A stretch of DNA of 10,111 nt, taken from positions 1-10,111 of the forward strand of contig DAOTWA010000020.1 in NCBI GenBank assembly GCA_034435955.1, read 5' to 3'. Of the stretch, positions 7,238 through 10,111 are shown one piece after another. This DNA is from DAOTWA01 sp034435955 (lineage in GTDB: Bacteria; Chloroflexota; Anaerolineae; Anaerolineales; Anaerolineaceae). The notes beneath the pieces are model-generated. The model worked only from the letters and a program-made list of their open reading frames with translations. It had not been told where the DNA came from and ran no database searches. Numbering within the stretch: the first letter of the stretch is position 1; every line of letters starts with the position of its first letter. The position numbers and the translations under genes are program-made.

Positions 7238-8054
7238 TTTCGTCTTTGCGTGCCTCTTCTACTGCGCGTACAAAAGCTTTCACGCGATTCTCGTCGACCG
7301 GATTCCAGGTGTAACCGTCAATCTTTAGGCTGGATCCGACGATCACGCCGTCAGCAACCTTTAGATATTTTTGAATATTCTCAATCTTCGCGCCAGTATT
7401 GAGCAGCACTGGCACCGCTCCTTTAATCGCCGCGTAAGCCTCCTGCAACCAGGCTAACTCGGGCTCAGAGCCCGCCGCCGGCCCGGAGACCAGGATGGCG
7501 TCGGCAAGCGATGAGACCACCGCGCTTAGCGCACGTTGACCGACAGACCGATCACCCAACGGCGAGGCAAATTCCGGCGTAATGTTGTAAAACACCTTAA
7601 CGTGATCAGCGCCGATATTATGGCGGTAACGCAGCATAGCGGCCGCGTCCGGTTGCCATAAACCCATATCACTCTCGTAAACGCCGGTAAAAACCTCTCG
7701 CACGAAACTGGCTCCGGTGGCTAGTGCTATAGCAAGAGGAGCCTTAGCATCCCATAGAAAGTCCACGCCAAATGGCCGATCACGTGGGGCAAGCTGGGTG
7801 ATCACACTGGACATCACCGCTACTGCTTCAAAATCGGCATGAAGCGTGTAAGGGCGGTCGCCTTCATTGCAAAAAAGGATGGAATCCACACCGTTGTCCA
7901 GCAGCTTATGGATATCTTCACGCATAGTTTTTACTATGCCGGTGATACCTGCTTGGCTGTCATAAAGGGGCGTCCCAGGTAGCGGTGGAAAGTGCGCCAT
8001 TGCGATAATCGGTTTGCGTGTACCAAATAACTCCAAAATCAAATTGTTCGTCAT
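7230..8054 (-). CDS. BtpA/SgcQ-family TIM-barrel protein
   Basis: The 274-residue protein matches the BtpA family (PF03437). Near the N-terminus IIAMAHFPPLPGTP (16-29) corresponds to the family mark (h-h-H-PPLPG). Later come FGVDFLWDAKAPLAIA (95-110), ILVSGPAAGSEPE (187-199), VLLNTGAKIEN (216-226) and the barrel-closing DGVIVGSSLK (235-244), which looks like a standard phosphate-binding end of a TIM barrel. Plant-type and cyanobacterial BtpA was linked to photosystem I biogenesis, while SgcQ of enteric bacteria lies in a DeoR-controlled sugar cluster; the present context fits the second. Its ATG overlaps the repressor stop (ATGA), and the kinase overlaps its own end, so three proteins are made from one message in fixed ratio. 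GGAGGA lies 12 bases upstream. I infer an aldolase- or isomerase-like step on a phosphorylated sugar derivative. The reaction is not established from sequence. Confidence 0.9.
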   Translation of the reverse strand: MTNNLILELFGTRKPIIAMAHFPPLPGTPLYDSQAGITGIVKTMREDIHKLLDNGVDSILFCNEGDRPYTLHADFEAVAVMSSVITQLAPRDRPFGVDFLWDAKAPLAIALATGASFVREVFTGVYESDMGLWQPDAAAMLRYRHNIGADHVKVFYNITPEFASPLGDRSVGQRALSAVVSSLADAILVSGPAAGSEPELAWLQEAYAAIKGAVPVLLNTGAKIENIQKYLKVADGVIVGSSLKIDGYTWNPVDENRVKAFVRAVEEARKDENA

Positions 8055-8857
8055 CCTGTTTCTTTTTCCTCCGCATTGATCTTCTTATCAACTTCCTCGG
8101 GTAAATGAATGATGACCTGGCTTGCGCGTAACGCCTCCAAAAGCGACGGGGGTGGGGGCTTGTCCGTTACCAGGCGGTGAATCGCGCTCAGGGGTGCGAC
8201 ACTGGCAAATGCAACTCGCTCAAATTTGCTTGCATCGGCCAGCAAGATAGTTTCCTTAGCTGATTGTGTCATTGCACGCTTGACTAGTGCATCATCCCAG
8301 TTATACTCGGTTACACCTGCGTGGGAATCGACCCCCCCTGCTCCAAGGAACAGACGATCGACGAATAGACCTTTAAAAGCGCGTACAGCAAGATCGCCGA
8401 TAAGAGAAGCTTCACCGCGCCTTACAATCCCACCAGTCACAATCACGGTTATATCCGGCTCGTTGAGTAATAAATTGGCAATATGCAAACTTGGGGTGAT
8501 GATTGTCAAGTTATGGCGCCCAACTAAGTTGCGTGCTAGTTCATAGGTAGTTGTACCAATGTCAAGCGCTAAGCTATCTCCATCGGCTACCAACTCAGCG
8601 GCCATACGCCCAATCAATGCCTTAGATTCGCGTTTTTCGCTGCTACGTAATAATAAGGGTGGTTCAAAGCTTCGGCCGCGCGCATTTACAGCTCCTCCAT
8701 GCACACGGCGCACCAGGCCAGCTCGTTCTAACTCGGCCAAGTCACGTCGAATGGTCATCACAGAGACCTGTAATCGGTCAGCTAGATCTACCACACTAAC
8801 CGAACCGTGTGTCTCTATTTCTTTCAAAATAAACGCAGTGCGATCTGTTGCCAACAT
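8051..8857 (-). CDS. DeoR/GlpR-type transcriptional repressor of the cluster
   Basis: The 268-residue protein has an N-terminal DeoR helix-turn-helix (about residues 6-60: SVSVVDLADRLQVSVMTIRR and LERAGLVRRVHGGAV) and a DeoR C-terminal sensor domain (PF00455). Sensor marks are LALDIGTTTYELAR (96-109), TGGIVRRGEASLIG (141-154), FLGAGGVDSHAGVTEYN (170-186) and KETILLADASKFER (201-214). In this family the sensor binds a phosphorylated sugar intermediate and releases DNA. It is the first gene of the minus-strand row and overlaps the BtpA-like gene by four bases (ATGA). The ATG at 8857 lies only about a dozen bases after the predicted transcription start, and the short leader has no Shine-Dalgarno tract, so translation may be almost leaderless. 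It very likely controls its own operon through the repeats just upstream. The effector is unknown but is plausibly the kinase product. Confidence 0.93.
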   Translation of the reverse strand: MLATDRTAFILKEIETHGSVSVVDLADRLQVSVMTIRRDLAELERAGLVRRVHGGAVNARGRSFEPPLLLRSSEKRESKALIGRMAAELVADGDSLALDIGTTTYELARNLVGRHNLTIITPSLHIANLLLNEPDITVIVTGGIVRRGEASLIGDLAVRAFKGLFVDRLFLGAGGVDSHAGVTEYNWDDALVKRAMTQSAKETILLADASKFERVAFASVAPLSAIHRLVTDKPPPPSLLEALRASQVIIHLPEEVDKKINAEEKETG

Positions 8858-8895
8858 ATGTTCGTTTATGTTCTAATTATACACTTATAATGTTC
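8858..8895 (-). promoter_or_regulatory. Putative operator: three direct GAACAT repeats
   Basis: On the minus strand GAACAT occurs at 8895-8890, 8873-8868 and 8863-8858, with start-to-start spacings of 22 and 10 bases, close to two and one DNA turns. The first two share the longer form TAGAACAT. One copy lies between -35 and -10, one just after -10 and one against the start codon. Direct repeats over the promoter are usual for DeoR-family autoregulation, so these are the likely repressor sites. Their role is inferred, the repeats themselves are exact. Confidence 0.6.
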
Positions 8896-8904
8896 TATTG
8901 TCAA
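8876..8904 (-). promoter_or_regulatory. Consensus sigma-70 promoter of the repressor-led operon
   Basis: Read on the minus strand: TTGACA (8904-8899), a spacer of exactly 17 bases, then TATAAT (8881-8876). Both hexamers are perfect consensus. Transcription should begin near 8869-8870, giving a leader of only about 12 bases before the ATG at 8857. It is the strongest promoter seen in the window and drives at least the repressor, BtpA-like and kinase genes. Confidence 0.85.
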
Positions 8905-8924
8905 TAATTAAACCATGAGGTGTT

Positions 8925-9043
8925 TGTCCCAAATTCGGTTGGCTAATTTTTTACCAACACGGGTACGGCTTTCGGATAAGTCGATCAGCCACCCGTGCCG
9001 TTTTTTGAGTAATTTAGTCAAAACTCACCGACTTTGGGATAGA
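8925..9043. mobile_element. MITE-like 119-bp element with inverted ends
   Basis: The left end, TGTCCCAAATTCGGTTGG (8925-8942), and the reverse complement of 9026-9043, beginning TATCCCAAAGTCGGTG, match at about 14 of 16-18 positions. The same end sequence recurs at 9060-9075 as the likely left end of the adjacent insertion sequence. The 119-bp unit carries no open frame, and its centre folds into a long hairpin. This is the appearance of a non-autonomous element mobilised by the neighbouring transposase, or of a remnant of an older copy. Target-site duplications are not evident. Confidence 0.5.
8958..9006 (+). terminator. Terminator-like hairpin inside the MITE-like element
   Basis: CACGGGT (8958-8964) plus GGCT (8967-8970) pairs with AGCC (8987-8990) plus ACCCGTG (8991-8997), leaving a two-base bulge and a 16-base loop. 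Three bases later TTTTTT follows (9001-9006). The shape is that of a plus-strand intrinsic terminator, yet no plus-strand gene lies upstream. It may simply be the internal fold of the mobile element, or may shield one side from read-through. Confidence 0.4.
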
Positions 9044-9075
9044 TATGGATAAGGGTATCTGTCCCAAAGTCGGTG
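9026..9075. repeat. 19-bp inverted repeat made by two abutting element ends
   Basis: CACCGACTTTGGGATAGAT (9026-9044) and ATCTGTCCCAAAGTCGGTG (9057-9075) are reverse complements at 18 of 19 positions, separated by 12 bases. The simplest reading is the right end of the MITE-like element facing the left end of the insertion sequence. A single intrinsic palindrome that served as target is the alternative. Confidence 0.75.
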
Positions 9076-9089
9076 TTTTTAAAATAAGA

Positions 9090-9142
9090 GCAAGCTCACA
9101 GTAATATAAAAGTATCGATACTCCAATTACTGGTGAACTTGC
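9090..9142 (+). other. Long stem-loop immediately before the transposase start
   Basis: GCAAGCTCACAGTAAT (9090-9105) pairs with ATTACTGGTGAACTTGC (9126-9142) with one bulge and one mismatch. The loop contains the perfect 12-base palindrome AGTATCGATACT (9111-9122). The transposase ATG begins two bases after the stem, and its only Shine-Dalgarno candidate (GGTGA, 9132-9136) is buried in the stem. In several insertion sequences such structures block translation from read-through transcripts; that role is inferred here. Confidence 0.5.
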
Positions 9143-9143
9143 C

Positions 9144-10111
9144 ATGACTGTTGGCATGTTACAAGTATCCGAAGTCAAGGATTCTCAGCTCGATCGTTCG
9201 ATGCGTTGTCCATATAGTTCTGGCGAGACATTTCAACGGTATGGAGGGGTAATTACATCAGTCCGTGACCCGCGCCTTAGCGTGGTGCGGCTATATCGTT
9301 ATCGCTATTGCCGGTGCCGAAGGACGTTTCGATCCTATCCTAAAGGGTGGATCGAGCCGGTCAAACCTAGCGGTTACGGGAGCTGGCGGCGATTGCATGG
9401 ACCTTGGGCTTGAGTTATCGAGGACTAGTCGCCCTATTTGCAGCCTTTAGGGTTCATTTGAGCCATATGAGCGCTTGGCGAGATGTGCAAGAGCGAGCCC
9501 GTCAGCTGGAAAAACAGCGGCGTTGGTGGCTGGTGCGAGTGTTGGGGCTAGATGGGGCCTATGTGCGCGGCTGGGGCAAGTCTCAACAGGTCTTGGTGGC
9601 GGTGGATATGGGCACGGGGCAGCCGGTTACGGTTGGATACGTGGACGAAAAGAATCTGCACGCTGTGAAGCGCTTTCTGAAACCGTTGGTTCAGCGGTTG
9701 GGGGTGAGGGTGATCGTCGGCGATGATCTGGCAAGTTTCCATATCGTAGCGAACCAGCTTGGCTTAGAACAGCAAATCTGCCAGTTCCACCTGCGCCGCT
9801 GGGTCGGTCGCACATTACGTGATCTCAAGCGGACCATACCCGCGGAGTGGGTCTGGGTGGTGGAGGAGACCTAGACCCTGATCAAGGAATTACCCATCCA
9901 GGGGGATCGTCGCCTAATGCAATTGTGGCGTCAGATCCCCAAAACCCGCCAGGGGCGCAATGGGGGTCTAAATATTTCTCCTCGATCAACTGGGTTTCTT
10001 GCTGGCTCGTTTGATCGAGTATTGGGCTCGTTACCGGCTCTTTGACTGGCAGCCGGACGTGCCTTGGACAAACAATCCCACCGAACAGGTGATCGGCAGG
10101 ATGAAAATGAG
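9144..10111 (+). pseudogene. Decayed DDE transposase, broken by two frameshifts and a stop, 3' end outside
   Basis: Three consecutive pieces make one transposase. From ATG 9144 a first frame gives the Cys/Arg-rich N-terminus (MRCPYSSGETFQRYG ... CRCRRTFRSYPKGWIEPVKPSGY). Near 9375-9380 the sense continues in the -1 frame as RELAAIAWTLGLSYRG and on through the catalytic core. That core has LDGAYVRGWGK (first Asp at 9551), VGDDLASFH (second Asp at 9722-9727) and QFHLRRWVGR. A TAG at 9872-9874 interrupts it in frame, after which TLIKELPIQGDRRLMQLWRQIPKTR still reads as transposase. Around 9971-9981 the frame changes again to LDQLGFLLARLIEYWARYRLFDW, and then NNPTEQVIGRMKM, whose Glu (10083) is the likely third catalytic acid. 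The zinc-finger CPxCG has also become CPYSSG. It is therefore not functional. No slippery heptamer is seen at the first shift, so programmed frameshifting is unlikely. Confidence 0.85.

Larger units (their letters stand above)
9060..10111 (+). mobile_element. Insertion sequence, left part (continues beyond the window)
   Basis: The proposed left terminal repeat is TGTCCCAAAGTCGGTG (9060-9075). It is followed by a stem-loop leader and a decayed DDE transposase gene that reaches the window end. The right terminal repeat would lie outside, so the boundary and target duplication cannot be checked. I do not assign a named IS family: the N-terminal Cys motif, the DG...DD...NNPTEQ catalytic pattern and the end sequence do not fit one family unambiguously by eye. 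Confidence 0.7.

Noticed and set aside
8863..8891. Plus-strand promoter using TATAAT at 8886-8891
   Set aside because: No acceptable -35 at 16-18 bases upstream; the motif overlaps the much better minus-strand promoter.
8858..9143. CRISPR-like repeat array from the recurring TGTCCCAAA motif
   Set aside because: Only three copies, in mixed orientation and with unequal spacing, explained by mobile-element ends; no cas genes.
9370..9385. Programmed -1 frameshift in the transposase
   Set aside because: No slippery heptamer or following structure is seen, and the gene carries other disabling changes, so mutation is simpler.
1..10111. tRNA, rRNA or known riboswitch
   Set aside because: No cloverleaf-like or conserved rRNA segment, and no aptamer I can recognise, on either strand.

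Overview
The window looks like an accessory region of a moderately GC-rich bacterial chromosome. Gene content and the transposase type recall environmental Chloroflexota (Anaerolineae-like), but that is a tentative inference; no marker gene is present to prove it.

Layout. Positions 1-161 hold the C-terminal end of an unrecognised plus-strand gene. Positions 162-548 hold no convincing gene. From 549 to 8857 eight genes lie head to tail on the minus strand. In transcription order they are: a DeoR/GlpR-type repressor (8857-8051), a BtpA/SgcQ-family TIM-barrel protein (8054-7230), an FGGY carbohydrate kinase (7237-5753), a short-chain dehydrogenase (5597-4797), an APC-superfamily permease (4674-3058), a nucleotidyltransferase-fold protein (3054-2302), a calcineurin-like metallophosphoesterase (2288-1338) and an inositol-monophosphatase-family phosphatase (1328-549). 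The first three overlap by 4 and 8 bases. The last four are separated by only 3, 13 and 9 bases. Two larger gaps (155 and 122 bases) flank the dehydrogenase, so the row is either one long operon or two or three linked units.

Control. Directly upstream of the repressor is an exact consensus sigma-70 promoter (TTGACA, 17 bases, TATAAT). It is overlaid by three direct GAACAT repeats spaced 22 and 10 bases apart, which fits autoregulation by the DeoR-type protein responding to a phosphorylated sugar.

How the genes may work together (inference): the permease or an unseen transporter imports a small polar compound. The dehydrogenase oxidises it, the kinase phosphorylates it, and the BtpA/SgcQ protein acts on the phosphorylated product. 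The two phosphatases and the nucleotidyltransferase-like protein may serve a second, associated function. The kinase lacks the MH pair of the xylulokinase substrate loop, so the substrate is probably not xylulose.

Right end. From about 8925 to the window end the DNA is mobile. A 119-bp MITE-like element is bounded by inverted repeats. Next to it lies an insertion sequence with the same kind of end, a stem-loop just before its start codon, and a decayed DDE transposase read in three pieces (two frameshifts, one stop) that runs off the window.
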